A stretch of DNA of 64,000 nucleotides from Sphingobacterium tenebrionis (GCF_037126265.1 NZ_JAYLLN010000005.1:1-64000); one strand, 5' to 3'; shown: positions 25,975 through 34,554, counted from the stretch's first letter. Notes: generated by a model not told the origin, from the letters alone. Numbers and translations are program-made.

Positions 25975-26544
25975 TTACTCTTCCCAGCGGATTTTCTCTT
26001 CGATCGGTCCTCTTACCGGTTCTCTAGGCTCAGACTCGTGATGTCCAACATAGAAAAACCCGATACACCGTTGATTAGGCTCCAGATTCAAGAAAGGACC
26101 AATATGATTGATCAATCCTGGCGTCGCCCAATAACCACCCAATCCCAAAGATCCGGCAGCTAACCACATATTCTCCACTGCAGCGGCAGTAGCAGCAATT
26201 TCTTCCCATTCCGGAACATCTCCGGTAAAATTCACCACAATAGCAATCGCCACATTCGAATCTGTAGCTTTCTTAGCCATGTTCTGTTCCGTTTGTTCCG
26301 TATATTTCTCCGCAGGAGTTACCGACTTATAAATCCTCGCCAATTCACTTCCCAAACGGTTCAATCCTTCTCCACGAAAAACCACAAAGCGCCAAGGCTG
26401 CGTACGTTTATGGGTTGGAGCTGCATTGGCAGCCTCTAAAATGGTCAATATATCTTCACGGCTAACTTCCTCATTCGTAAAATTTGCCTGAAAAACAGAT
26501 CTACGAAATTGAATCGCCTTTAAAATTTCATTTTGTTGCATCAT
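25975..26544 (-). CDS. Nitroreductase-family flavoprotein
   Basis: The 189-residue protein has the short nitroreductase pattern: FRRSVFQANFTNEEVSREDI for FMN phosphate binding, EAANAAPTHKRTQPWRFVVF, and AAAVENMWLAAGSLGLGGYW near 125. Such enzymes reduce nitro compounds, quinones or enones with FMN and NAD(P)H; the physiological substrate is unknown. The frame begins with two consecutive ATG codons. It lies just downstream of pepT on the same strand, separated by a short tandem repeat. Confidence 0.88.
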   Translation of the reverse strand: MMQQNEILKAIQFRRSVFQANFTNEEVSREDILTILEAANAAPTHKRTQPWRFVVFRGEGLNRLGSELARIYKSVTPAEKYTEQTEQNMAKKATDSNVAIAIVVNFTGDVPEWEEIAATAAAVENMWLAAGSLGLGGYWATPGLINHIGPFLNLEPNQRCIGFFYVGHHESEPREPVRGPIEEKIRWEE

Positions 26545-26557
26545 ATTAATTTTATTA

Positions 26558-26629
26558 ATTAAGAAACTTACTCTTAATAGTATTTGATTAAGAAAATACT
26601 CTTAATAGTTATTGATTAAGAAACCTCTT
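26558..26629. repeat. 28-29-bp tandem repeat grown from the pepT 3' end
   Basis: Units at 26558-26586 (29 bases) and 26587-26614 (28 bases) share ATTAAGAAA and ACTCTTAATAGT. A third partial copy at 26615-26629 overlaps the pepT stop codon and last codons. The repeat therefore looks like duplication of the gene's own 3' terminus. Confidence 0.75.
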
Positions 26630-27869
26630 CCCATAAAGCCACGATATGCAAAATGGTCAACACCGCTTTCTGCATATCCTGAACCGATACCCATTCTTGT
26701 TTACCATGAAATGCATGTCCACCAGCAAAGATATTAGGACATGGCAGCCCCATGAAAGATAACCTGGAACCATCCGTACCACCACGGATACTTCTTTTCT
26801 CCGCCTTCATGCCGGCGCGTTCGATACCCATTAAAGCAATATCAACCACACGAGGATGCTGATCCAATACTTCCTTCATATTGCGGTACTGTTCATTCAC
26901 CTCAAAGGTAAATTTTGCCTGCGGATATTTAGCTAAAACCGTTTTTACGATTTCTTCCAACTCCGCTTCATGCTTCGCTAAATTTGCGGTATCATGATCA
27001 CGGATAATAAATCCTAAGCTAGCTTCTTCCACCGTTCCGCTCAAATTGGTTGGATGAACAAATCCATCCTTCCCTGAAGTGGTCTCCGGAGACAAGCGAT
27101 CCTTCGGTAAAGATTCCACGATCTCAGCAGCAATTTTTAGCGCAGAAACCATCTTATTCTCAGCATATCCCGGGTGGATCGAAACACCGTCGATTTTTAT
27201 CTTTACCCCATCCGCAGAGAATGTCTCATCTTCTAAGGTTCCGGCACGCTCGCCATCCATCGTATAACCATAATCAGCACCAAGCTTCTTTAGATCTGCA
27301 TGGTCTACTCCCCTTCCGATTTCCTCATCAGGTGTAAACAAGATCTTGATATCCCCGTGCTTGATCTCAGGGTTTGCCATCAGGATGCGAGCAGCATCCA
27401 TGATCTCCGCCACACCGGCTTTATCATCAGCTCCCAATAAGGTTTTACCAGAAGCGGTAATGATATCATTACCGATCTGCTCCTTTAAATCCGGATGCTC
27501 CGAAAAACGGATCACTACATTTTCATCATCTGGCAATACCAGATCCTGACCTTGGTAATTCGCATGAACCAACGGCTTTACATCCGTACCGGATGAATCA
27601 GGCGAAGTATCCACATGCGAACAGAAACAGATCACTGGAACCTTTTTATCGGTATTGGAAGGAATAGTGGCATATACATAACCCAAATCGTCCAAGTGCG
27701 CATCGGTTATACCCAATTGCAGCAATTCTTCGACCAATAGCCTACTTAGATTTTTTTGCTTTTCTGTAGAAGGTACTGTAGTGGATTGTGCATCCGATTG
27801 GGTATCTATCTGCACATATCTTTTGAAATTTTCAGCTACCTGAAAATCATTAATATTATTAATTTCCAT
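26616..27869 (-). CDS. pepT: Peptidase T (tripeptide aminopeptidase)
   Basis: The 417-residue protein is an M20-family zinc aminopeptidase that removes N-terminal residues from tripeptides in the cytoplasm. Recognisable sites are the metal ligands in CFCSHVDTSPD and LLGADDKAG, the catalytic and ligand acidic residues in FTPDEEIGRG, the dimerisation-domain GVSIHPGYAENKM, and RGGTDGSRLSFMGLPCPN near the end with the last ligand in GGHAFHGKQEW. Length is slightly above the 408 of E. coli PepT. A TAGCTTTG box lies just before the ATG, so it has its own promoter even though the upstream gene is only 31 bases away. Confidence 0.95.
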   Translation of the reverse strand: MEINNINDFQVAENFKRYVQIDTQSDAQSTTVPSTEKQKNLSRLLVEELLQLGITDAHLDDLGYVYATIPSNTDKKVPVICFCSHVDTSPDSSGTDVKPLVHANYQGQDLVLPDDENVVIRFSEHPDLKEQIGNDIITASGKTLLGADDKAGVAEIMDAARILMANPEIKHGDIKILFTPDEEIGRGVDHADLKKLGADYGYTMDGERAGTLEDETFSADGVKIKIDGVSIHPGYAENKMVSALKIAAEIVESLPKDRLSPETTSGKDGFVHPTNLSGTVEEASLGFIIRDHDTANLAKHEAELEEIVKTVLAKYPQAKFTFEVNEQYRNMKEVLDQHPRVVDIALMGIERAGMKAEKRSIRGGTDGSRLSFMGLPCPNIFAGGHAFHGKQEWVSVQDMQKAVLTILHIVALWEEVS

Positions 27870-27873
27870 GAAA

Positions 27874-27881
27874 CAAAGCTA
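27874..27881 (-). promoter_or_regulatory. Candidate -7 box (TAGCTTTG) of pepT
   Basis: TAGCTTTG on the minus strand ends 4 bases before the pepT ATG, so the predicted transcript is leaderless or nearly so. A -33 box would have to lie in the end of the upstream gene, and none is clear. Confidence 0.4.
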
Positions 27882-27900
27882 CGAAATAATACCTGAAAGC

Positions 27901-28701
27901 TTACTGTTTATCTGCCCAGCCAAATACACGTTGCAAAATATTGGAATCTCTTGCTCCGCCAATATTCTGTCTAATCTTCAATTCCTGATCCGCCACCTTC
28001 ACAAATAGCCCATCAATGGCTTTTTGGGTTACATAAGCGGTCAGATTTGTTTCAATCTTTTTGCCCAAAGGCAATTGGTTATAAGCAGAAGTCAATTGCG
28101 TCCAATATTGGGTCACATTATTTTTGCCCATTGCTGATTCGATGATCGGACTGAACCGAGCTGTCAATTCTTGGGTGGTACTGTTCCGAAAGAACGTTGT
28201 CGCAGCATCCTGCTTTCCACTCAACAAAATATTGAAAGCATCGTTAATGGTCATTCTGGATAAGGAATTGATGAACACCGAAGAAGCCTCTTTCACGGCA
28301 GATTCTGCTGCACGGTTCATGCTGGTGATGAATTGGTCGCAAAGACTACCCATACCTACAGCGCGCAAAGCTGATTCCACCTTTTTAGCCTCATCCGGCA
28401 TCAAGATCCTAACCACTTGATCACCTAAGAAACCATCTTTTTTAGAAAGGATGGAAATACTTTGTTGAAGGCCATTATTCAACGCCTGCTTCACTCCTGA
28501 GGTTGCTTCCGCCTGCGTGATGGTTCCGGTAGCCGTTGAACCTGTCGACGTAGAACCTGAAGTACCTTTGGTTCCGGTTCCTGTTGAGCCTGTTCCTTGA
28601 GGAGGCAATCCAAATCCACCTTGATTTAACGTATCACAACCGGAAAAAAACAGCGTTGTGCTGCATATCCCCAATATTCCTAATTTTTTCAATTGATTCA
28701 T
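27901..28701 (-). CDS. DUF4197 lipoprotein
   Basis: The 266-residue product has a signal peptide ending in the lipobox FFSGC (about residue 22), a Gly/Thr/Ser-rich linker of roughly 40 residues (GTGSTGTGTKGTSGSTSTGS), then a DUF4197 domain: VKQALNNGLQQSISILSKKD, VRILMPDEAKKVESALRAVG, MNRAAESAVKEASSVFINSL. The domain is widespread in envelope proteins, and its function is unknown. The linker length suggests a flexible tether to the outer or inner membrane. The gene is 25 bases downstream of a secreted EEP-fold gene, probably in the same transcript. Confidence 0.88.
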   Translation of the reverse strand: MNQLKKLGILGICSTTLFFSGCDTLNQGGFGLPPQGTGSTGTGTKGTSGSTSTGSTATGTITQAEATSGVKQALNNGLQQSISILSKKDGFLGDQVVRILMPDEAKKVESALRAVGMGSLCDQFITSMNRAAESAVKEASSVFINSLSRMTINDAFNILLSGKQDAATTFFRNSTTQELTARFSPIIESAMGKNNVTQYWTQLTSAYNQLPLGKKIETNLTAYVTQKAIDGLFVKVADQELKIRQNIGGARDSNILQRVFGWADKQ

Positions 28702-28726
28702 AAGATCAAAAGTAATAAAAAGCTTA

Positions 28727-29569
28727 TTATTTTGACCAGATCAATTCTGCAAATACCGGAAAATGGTCTGATGGAAATTTATGCATATAGGTATCGGTTA
28801 AAATACCATATTTATGAACTTTGAATGGAGGGGTAATGAAAATATGATCTATCCTACCCTTAGGCTTCAACGATTTTGACCATCCATTGAAACTGGAATT
28901 TGGTTCATATTTGATCGCTGCCAGGTCGTAAACATCTTTCACCACCCCACTATTTGCCAAGGTAAAATAAGCTTCGTTCTTCTCGTCAATATTAAAATCG
29001 CCCGTAAGGATCAACGGAAGATCCTTTGCAAATTCCTTTGCTTTTGCCAAGATCAATTTCGCACTCTCTCTTCGTGCTTCCATGCCTACGTGATCAAAAT
29101 GGGTATTCATGAAGATGAATTTCTTCTTGTTTTTCAGGTCTTGGAAGATCCCCCAGGTACAGATCCTTGGCAAAGCCGCGTCCCACCCCTTATTGGGTTT
29201 GCTGGTTTCTGTAGGCGAAAGCCAAAAGGTGCCACTATTGATCACCTTAAACCTCTTGCTGTTGTAGAAAATCGCCGAATACTCCCCTTTCTCTGCGCCA
29301 TCATCACGTCCCACCCCAATGCTCTTAAAGCCGGGAAGAGCAGCCGACATATCGTCCATCTGCGCTTTGAAGGCCTCTTGGACCCCAAAGATGTCGAACT
29401 CATGGAATTTGATCAGATCGGTTACCGCATGCTTCCGGTCATCCCACATATTCCCTACATCCGAAGTGTTTTTCTGACGGATATTAAAACTGGCCACATT
29501 CATGCTTGTCTGGGCAAAACCAGACAAGCTAATAGCCAAAACCCCTAAAAGCAAGAGTAATTTTTTCAT
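28727..29569 (-). CDS. Secreted endonuclease/exonuclease/phosphatase-family enzyme
   Basis: A cleavable signal peptide (MKKLLLLLGVLAISLSGFAQ) precedes an EEP domain with ASFNIRQKN, the metal-binding glutamate in FGVQEAF, MNTHFDHVG, ILTGDFNIDE and a final SDHFPVFAEL. The length and WDDRKHAVTDLI motif resemble the Bacteroidota secreted EEP group often annotated as sphingomyelinase- or endonuclease-like. It is one base from the phosphodiesterase gene upstream, so the two are co-translated. It probably acts on phosphodiesters in the periplasm or outside the cell. Confidence 0.87.
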   Translation of the reverse strand: MKKLLLLLGVLAISLSGFAQTSMNVASFNIRQKNTSDVGNMWDDRKHAVTDLIKFHEFDIFGVQEAFKAQMDDMSAALPGFKSIGVGRDDGAEKGEYSAIFYNSKRFKVINSGTFWLSPTETSKPNKGWDAALPRICTWGIFQDLKNKKKFIFMNTHFDHVGMEARRESAKLILAKAKEFAKDLPLILTGDFNIDEKNEAYFTLANSGVVKDVYDLAAIKYEPNSSFNGWSKSLKPKGRIDHIFITPPFKVHKYGILTDTYMHKFPSDHFPVFAELIWSK

Positions 29570-29570
29570 C

Positions 29571-30332
29571 TTATTTATTTAAAATGGATTTCAATAATTC
29601 CGGTTGATCCGTCGTGATATAATCAATCTTCTCCTTAATAAAAAGATTCATATCCTCTTCCGTATTCACCGTCCAAACGTTTGTTTTCAATTTTAAGGCT
29701 TTGAATTCCTTGATCCAGGTTGGGTTCTTTTTGAACACATTGAAATGATAATCCACGCCTGATAATTTTGCAGCTTTAACCTCTGCCGGAGTTTTATCCC
29801 CATTCAAGTAATGCACCAAGGCCTTTTTATTCAAGGATTTCAGTTTCAAACAAGCATCCCAATCAAAGGCGATGTATTCCACCATCTTCTCTGCTTTCAT
29901 CTTTTTAACAGCTGCAATGGAAAGTTCAGCGGCTTTCAAGGTTCTTTCCTTGCTCACACGGCTTGTTTTCAATTCGTAGATCAATTTGGTCACTTTTTGA
30001 TCCATTCCTGCTTTTAGGTATTCTTCCACAGTAGGGATTTTCTCGCCATTTGGATGTGCTTTAGCTAATAATTCTTGGTAAGTACTTTCCTCAATCTCAA
30101 TTCCATAGAAATCGTGGTCATGGTTTACCACCAGTACATCATCTTTGGTAAGATGAACATCGAACTCCGATCCCCATACTTTCTGGTCAATGGCAGCTTT
30201 TAGGGAAGCCAAGGAATTCTGCGGGGCATTGGTGTTTTTCCAAGCTCCACGATGAGCGATGATAGCGGTCTGTGCCGATAATCCAGTGTGGATCAATAAG
30301 GTCATAAGGGTAATTAATACGGTGTTTTTCAT
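29571..30332 (-). CDS. Secreted glycerophosphodiester phosphodiesterase-like protein
   Basis: The 253-residue protein has a signal peptide and a GDPD TIM-barrel. H27 in AHRGAW, E56 and D58 in GSEFDVHL and H71 in VVNHDHDFYG match the catalytic and metal-binding residues. The family motif PENT reads PQNS at 37-40, so a usual glutamate ligand is glutamine here; I recall AQNS-type variants among Bacteroidota GDPD proteins. GDPD enzymes release an alcohol from glycerophosphodiesters. The gene lies between a phosphodiester-glycosidase gene and an EEP gene, all with signal peptides. Confidence 0.85.
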   Translation of the reverse strand: MKNTVLITLMTLLIHTGLSAQTAIIAHRGAWKNTNAPQNSLASLKAAIDQKVWGSEFDVHLTKDDVLVVNHDHDFYGIEIEESTYQELLAKAHPNGEKIPTVEEYLKAGMDQKVTKLIYELKTSRVSKERTLKAAELSIAAVKKMKAEKMVEYIAFDWDACLKLKSLNKKALVHYLNGDKTPAEVKAAKLSGVDYHFNVFKKNPTWIKEFKALKLKTNVWTVNTEEDMNLFIKEKIDYITTDQPELLKSILNK

Positions 30333-30343
30333 TACTGTTATAA

Positions 30344-31195
30344 TTATTTAATATAGATGATATTTGCTACAGAACGTTGACCTTCATGGTCAAACTTTTT
30401 ATTATCCGAAGGGTAGTTTACAATATGGTTAGGGGTTGCTCCCTTTACATACATGGTTGTACTACCGCCTCCATCCAGGTTCATGGCATCTTTTGCACCC
30501 AACCAAGCCATAACGCTTGCCAATTCTGGAAGGGACATGCCGTAGGATTGATTGCTTCTGCCATCAACCACCAATAAAATTAATTTATTTTTCTGAGTAA
30601 TCGCAACGGCAGTCCGTGGATGGCGATTGGTATTGAAGGGATTATTTCCGAGGGGGATGATCTGTTGATCCTGAATCAACAAAGGACCAGCCAGCATTAC
30701 ATTGGCGGCTTTGGAAGTAACGGGGTCAATATCCATAGCTGAGGCAATCTGAACCTTTTTTCCATCTAGCGTCAGGACGGCTGTTGCTCTACCGGCAATC
30801 TTGCCCCCTAGGTTTACCATCTGGTGATTCACGCGAATATAATCCACCGCACCACCATTCTTCATATCGAAAAATCCAGCATTGATGGCTGCCAAAGCAC
30901 CATTCTCTTCGGCAAACACACTGGTTTTCTTTAAGATTTTGGGGTCTGCCGCAAAATGAACCTTCTTGGCATGTTTTTTTAAATCGATTTCTATCCAATT
31001 GATTTCCTGCTGGGCATTAAATAGATTGGAAAAATGGCCTTGGTGCCAAGTAATACCTTTTTTGATTTCCTTACTGTTCCATTTTGCTTGAACAATGGCT
31101 AAGGAGTCCGGGTTCTGCGCAGAAGCATTCAGATGCAAGAAGCAAGTGAATACTGCAACGAGGAGGCTTAGGTTTTGGAGATTTCGTTGAAGCAT
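30344..31195 (-). CDS. Secreted phosphodiester glycosidase (NAGPA-domain) family protein
   Basis: The product (about 283 residues) has a signal peptide and a NAGPA-type domain: AAINAGFFDM, FNTNRHPRTAVAI, LLVVDGRSNQSYGMSLPELA and MNLDGGGSTTMYVKG. NAGPA enzymes cut N-acetylglucosamine-1-phosphodiesters, and bacterial members are thought to act on cell-wall phosphodiester sugars. I chose the ATG at 31195 (MLQRNLQ), not the TTG at 31210. It is the first of three secreted phosphodiester-acting genes with gaps of 11 and 1 bases. Confidence 0.85.
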   Translation of the reverse strand: MLQRNLQNLSLLVAVFTCFLHLNASAQNPDSLAIVQAKWNSKEIKKGITWHQGHFSNLFNAQQEINWIEIDLKKHAKKVHFAADPKILKKTSVFAEENGALAAINAGFFDMKNGGAVDYIRVNHQMVNLGGKIAGRATAVLTLDGKKVQIASAMDIDPVTSKAANVMLAGPLLIQDQQIIPLGNNPFNTNRHPRTAVAITQKNKLILLVVDGRSNQSYGMSLPELASVMAWLGAKDAMNLDGGGSTTMYVKGATPNHIVNYPSDNKKFDHEGQRSVANIIYIK

Positions 31196-31252
31196 GTTTA
31201 TTGTTAACAAGTTCCACGAATTTACCCATTTATTATTAACAAAACATTAAAC

Positions 31253-31924
31253 TTAACGTTCTCCGTTCCATTCACCATAAAATTGTTGCAAAAACTCTTC
31301 CATGTGCTCATGTCGACCCTTTGCGATCAACTTGGCCGCATCCGTATTCATTTTATCCTTCAACAAAAGCAATTTCTCGTAAAAATGATTGATGGTTGGG
31401 GCAGTGGTATTTTTATAGGCTTCCTTGGATTGATTCTCCAGCGCTGGTATTTCGGGATTGTAGATCTCCCGATTCTTATATCCCCCATAATTGAATGCAC
31501 GGGCAATTCCGATCGCACCGATTGCATCCAAACGGTCAGCATCCTGTACCACTTCCAATTCCTTGGAATGGAACTTGACCTCACCCAGCGATGCCTTAAA
31601 AGACATGTTCAAAATAATGTTTTGCACATGTTCAATGACTTCCTGTTCCGTTCCTACAGCTGCCAAAAATTCTCCAGCTATTCGAGGACCAACACTTTCA
31701 TCACCGCCATGAAATTTACTATCCGCTATATCATGAAGCAAGGCCGTCAGTTCACACACGAAAGGATCAGCCTCTTCGGTTTGAAGGATCAGTTTGCAAT
31801 TGTTCCAAACTCGTAGAATATGCCACCAATCATGTCCAGATTCTGCATCCTTTAAGCGATCTTGGACAAATGCTGCTGTCTTTTCAATAATCTCTTGCTG
31901 TTCCTTAGTCTTTACTGCCTTCAT
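31253..31924 (-). CDS. HD-domain metal-dependent hydrolase
   Basis: The 223-residue cytoplasmic protein carries the HD signature: SGHDWWHILRVW (first histidine), LTALLHDIADSKF (His-Asp pair) and VQDADRLDAIGAIGIARAF. These match the YpgQ/YedJ-like group of HD phosphohydrolases, which act on nucleotides or related phosphoesters. The ATG at 31924 (MKAVKTKE) overlaps the end of the rRNA methyltransferase gene by 20 bases, and an ATG three codons earlier is also possible. The overlap suggests translational coupling. Confidence 0.87.
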   Translation of the reverse strand: MKAVKTKEQQEIIEKTAAFVQDRLKDAESGHDWWHILRVWNNCKLILQTEEADPFVCELTALLHDIADSKFHGGDESVGPRIAGEFLAAVGTEQEVIEHVQNIILNMSFKASLGEVKFHSKELEVVQDADRLDAIGAIGIARAFNYGGYKNREIYNPEIPALENQSKEAYKNTTAPTINHFYEKLLLLKDKMNTDAAKLIAKGRHEHMEEFLQQFYGEWNGER

Positions 31925-33065
31925 ATAATTCATATTGCAATAAGCGACAGTCCAGTTTACCATTGAAGAATTCAAAACGACGGGAAGCACGCAATCCAAT
32001 CTTTTTAGCAAGATCAGGGTTTCCAGTAAACACATAACCCCTATAGCCCTGGCATTCCTTTTTCAGGAAATCCCCGATACGGGCGTAGGTCATCTCCAGT
32101 TTACTATGCGTGCCTAAGCGCTCTCCATATTCCGGATTGAACATGATGACGCCCTGACCAACAGGAATAGTCGTCTCAGCAAAGTCGCAGACTTCAAATT
32201 TAATCAGATGTTCTACCCCAGCAGTCCTAGCATTCAATTTTGCAATTTCAATGGCTTCGGAAGAAATATCAGAAGCAATGATTTCTGGCAGGTTGGTTTT
32301 TTCGGTAATATCTTTTAGGATGCGGCGCTCGTTGAAGAACACTTCCTCATCATAACCTTTAAAATGCATGAAGGAATAATTCATGCGAAGAAGACCCGGT
32401 TTTCTGGTCTGTGCCATCAGGGCAGCCTCGATCGCTAATGTTCCAGAACCACACATCGGATTGACAAAAGGCGATCTCCGATTCCATTGGGTAGCCAGGA
32501 TGGTCGCACTTGCCAAGGCTTCCAACATAGGCGCTTTTCCAGGATGTTTTCTATAGCTGTGTTTGGCCAAGGTTTCACCCGAAGTATCCAAAAATATCTC
32601 GGCGCGATCTTCCATCCAATGCAGGTGAATCACCGCACGATTTAGATCAGGACCTGAATTAGGGCGCATGCCTTTTTTATCCTTGATCCGATCGACAATA
32701 GCGTCCTTCACTTTCACATTAGCGAATAAAGGAGTGGTGATCGTTTCGTTGTGCACATTGGATGTTACGGAGAAGTAACCATCCAATGGAAGGTAATCCT
32801 CCCAAGGAATCTGCACCAGATTTCTATAAAGCTCATTCGCATCCTTCGCACGGAAAGCCTTCAATTCGTAATACACCTGGCTTGCAATATGCAAATTCAG
32901 ATTCAGTTTTATACACTCATTTACAGAGGCATACAATTCTACCCCGGTATTAAAACTACGCTTTATATCAAATCCTAATTCGCGGACTTCCTGTTCTAAA
33001 AATGGAGATAAACGTCGGTTACATGTGACGATTACCTTACTTCTGCTGTTGAAAACTTCTGCCAT
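31905..33065 (-). CDS. THUMP-domain RNA methyltransferase (RlmL/YcbY-like)
   Basis: The 386-residue protein has an N-terminal THUMP RNA-binding region (about 50-160) and a class I SAM-dependent methyltransferase domain: the SAM-binding FVNPMCGSGTLAIEAALMA, DISSEAIEIAKLNARTAGVE, and catalytic motif IMFNPEYGERLG (often NPPYGER in Proteobacteria). Homologues methylate the N2 of a guanine in 23S rRNA (G2445 in E. coli). Unlike E. coli RlmL it lacks the second methyltransferase domain, as is usual outside Proteobacteria. A TAACTTTG box stands 7 bases before the ATG. Confidence 0.9.
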   Translation of the reverse strand: MAEVFNSRSKVIVTCNRRLSPFLEQEVRELGFDIKRSFNTGVELYASVNECIKLNLNLHIASQVYYELKAFRAKDANELYRNLVQIPWEDYLPLDGYFSVTSNVHNETITTPLFANVKVKDAIVDRIKDKKGMRPNSGPDLNRAVIHLHWMEDRAEIFLDTSGETLAKHSYRKHPGKAPMLEALASATILATQWNRRSPFVNPMCGSGTLAIEAALMAQTRKPGLLRMNYSFMHFKGYDEEVFFNERRILKDITEKTNLPEIIASDISSEAIEIAKLNARTAGVEHLIKFEVCDFAETTIPVGQGVIMFNPEYGERLGTHSKLEMTYARIGDFLKKECQGYRGYVFTGNPDLAKKIGLRASRRFEFFNGKLDCRLLQYELYEGSKD

Positions 33066-33072
33066 ATTTCTG

Positions 33073-33080
33073 CAAAGTTA
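33073..33080 (-). promoter_or_regulatory. Candidate -7 box of the RlmL-like gene
   Basis: TAACTTTG on the minus strand ends 7 bases before the ATG at 33065. The DUF3127 gene on the other strand has its own box about 50 bases away, so the region 33066-33130 is a compact divergent promoter. Confidence 0.4.
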
Positions 33081-33120
33081 CTTATTCTGTAAGCAAAAAA
33101 TGTTTAATTTTACGGTTTAA

Positions 33121-33128
33121 TAAATTTG
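33121..33128 (+). promoter_or_regulatory. Candidate -7 box (TAAATTTG) of the DUF3127 gene
   Basis: TAAATTTG ends only 2 bases before the ATG at 33131. With usual spacing transcription would begin at or inside the start codon, so the message would be leaderless. An exact -33 TTTG box is not visible. Confidence 0.4.
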
Positions 33129-33130
33129 AT

Positions 33131-33505
33131 ATGGAAATAAGAGGAAAAGTACATGAAGTAGGTGCGATTCAACAAGTAACTGAATCCTTCAAAAAGAGAG
33201 ATTTAATTGTTGCCTATGCAGAAAACCCACAATTCGTAGAATATATTCGTTTTGAAGCAACACAAGATCGTGTAAACATTTTTGACAACCTATCGGTAGG
33301 GGATGATATTGAAGTATCTTTTAACCTTCGTGGTCGTCCATGGACAAACAAAGAAGGAGTTACTACATATTTCAACTCTTTGGTTGCTTGGCGTGTCACC
33401 AAATTAGCAAATACGGCAGCAGCAGCTCCAGCACCTGGATATGCAGATATGCCGCCAGTAGATATCAGCTCAAGTGGTGCTGACGATGATGATTTGCCAT
33501 TCTAA
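33131..33505 (+). CDS. DUF3127 protein with SSB-like acidic tail
   Basis: The 124-residue protein has a single beta-rich domain (MEIRGKVHEVGAIQQVTESF, YIRFEATQDRVNIFDNLSVG, IEVSFNLRGRPW, TYFNSLVAWRVTKL) with the strand pattern of an OB fold. A flexible Ala/Pro/Gly linker leads to the last residues DDDDLPF. This matches the tip of bacterial SSB (DDDIPF), which recruits DNA-repair enzymes. DUF3127 proteins are known in Bacteroidota and have no proven function, but the fold and tail point to single-stranded nucleic acid binding. A terminator follows the gene. Confidence 0.88.
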   Translation: MEIRGKVHEVGAIQQVTESFKKRDLIVAYAENPQFVEYIRFEATQDRVNIFDNLSVGDDIEVSFNLRGRPWTNKEGVTTYFNSLVAWRVTKLANTAAAAPAPGYADMPPVDISSSGADDDDLPF

Positions 33506-33533
33506 GCATATAAGCTGAAAAGCATAACAACAT

Positions 33534-33563
33534 AAAAAAAGGGGATTTAAATCCCCTTTTTTT
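33534..33563. terminator. Bidirectional terminator
   Basis: The perfect palindrome GGGGATTTAAATCCCC (33541-33556) is flanked by seven A on the left and seven T on the right. It serves the DUF3127 gene on the plus strand and the convergent dioxygenase gene on the minus strand. Confidence 0.85.
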
Positions 33564-33575
33564 ATGTTCAAATTT

Positions 33576-34538
33576 TTACATTTTCAAACCAATCTCCCTT
33601 AATCGTTCATCCAAATACTGCCCTGCTGTATAATCCTCGTATGCTTTCGGATGTTCCGCATCCACACAAGAATCCAAAGAAGCAAGACTCATACTCGATT
33701 TTGGATGTAAAAAGAAAGGCACCGAATACCTGGAAGTCTTCATTAACTCACGTGGAGGGTTTACCACCCGGTGCGTCGTTGATTTTAACTTATTGTTCGT
33801 CAAGCGCTGCAACATATCGCCCACGTTCACCACAATGTCCTCCCCTTTTGCTTTGATGGCAAACCACTCGTTATCTTTCGTCAATACCTCTAATCCATCG
33901 GCAGAAGCACCGATCAACAAGGTGATCAAATTGATATCTTCATGTGCACCAGCCCTAACCGCATCATCAGGAATAGTTTCCGGATTTTCGATCGGGAAAT
34001 AATGTATCGCACGTAAAATAGAGTTTCCATTGTGAACAAATGGCTCGAAATAATCCTCTGGTAGTGATAAATAGGTCGCGATTGCCTTTAAGATGTTTCT
34101 TCCTGCATCTTCCAATTTTTGGTAGATCTCTCCCGTCACCTGATCGAAGGCCGGTAATTCCGCCACTTTCGGATTGTCTGGAAAATCGGTTTTCGAATAT
34201 TCCTCATCCGTAATGGTCTGTCCTCGCTGCCAAAACTCTTTCAAATCAGGAGTCTTCGAATCCTTTGCCTTCTCACGTCCTTTGGCCGTATAACCGCGTT
34301 GGCCTGCCAACTCCGGAAATTCATAATTCCGCTTGGTATCCTCTGGAAGATCAAAAAATGCTTTAACGGTTTTATATAGCTCATCAATCAATTCTGTCGA
34401 TAGACCATGATTCGCAATAGTCACGAATCCAGTCTCATTGAATGCTTTTCCAATATCTTGGACAAATTGATTTCTTTGGGCCTCATCTCCAGCTGTATAA
34501 TGCTGTAGATCTAATCTAGGAATGTTTACTAATGCCAT
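33576..34538 (-). CDS. Isopenicillin-N-synthase-like 2-oxoglutarate/Fe(II) dioxygenase
   Basis: The 320-residue protein has a DIOX_N domain (LDLQHYTAGDEAQRN, GFVTIANHGL) and a 2OG-FeII oxygenase core. The iron ligands are H199 and D201 in AGAHEDINL and H256 in STTHRVVN. The co-substrate-binding R270-x-S272 lies in SRYSVPFF. Members hydroxylate or desaturate small molecules; the substrate is unknown, and antibiotic synthesis is not implied. The gene is single, ending at a bidirectional terminator. Confidence 0.88.
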   Translation of the reverse strand: MALVNIPRLDLQHYTAGDEAQRNQFVQDIGKAFNETGFVTIANHGLSTELIDELYKTVKAFFDLPEDTKRNYEFPELAGQRGYTAKGREKAKDSKTPDLKEFWQRGQTITDEEYSKTDFPDNPKVAELPAFDQVTGEIYQKLEDAGRNILKAIATYLSLPEDYFEPFVHNGNSILRAIHYFPIENPETIPDDAVRAGAHEDINLITLLIGASADGLEVLTKDNEWFAIKAKGEDIVVNVGDMLQRLTNNKLKSTTHRVVNPPRELMKTSRYSVPFFLHPKSSMSLASLDSCVDAEHPKAYEDYTAGQYLDERLREIGLKM

Positions 34539-34554
34539 GTTTATTTTGTTTATA

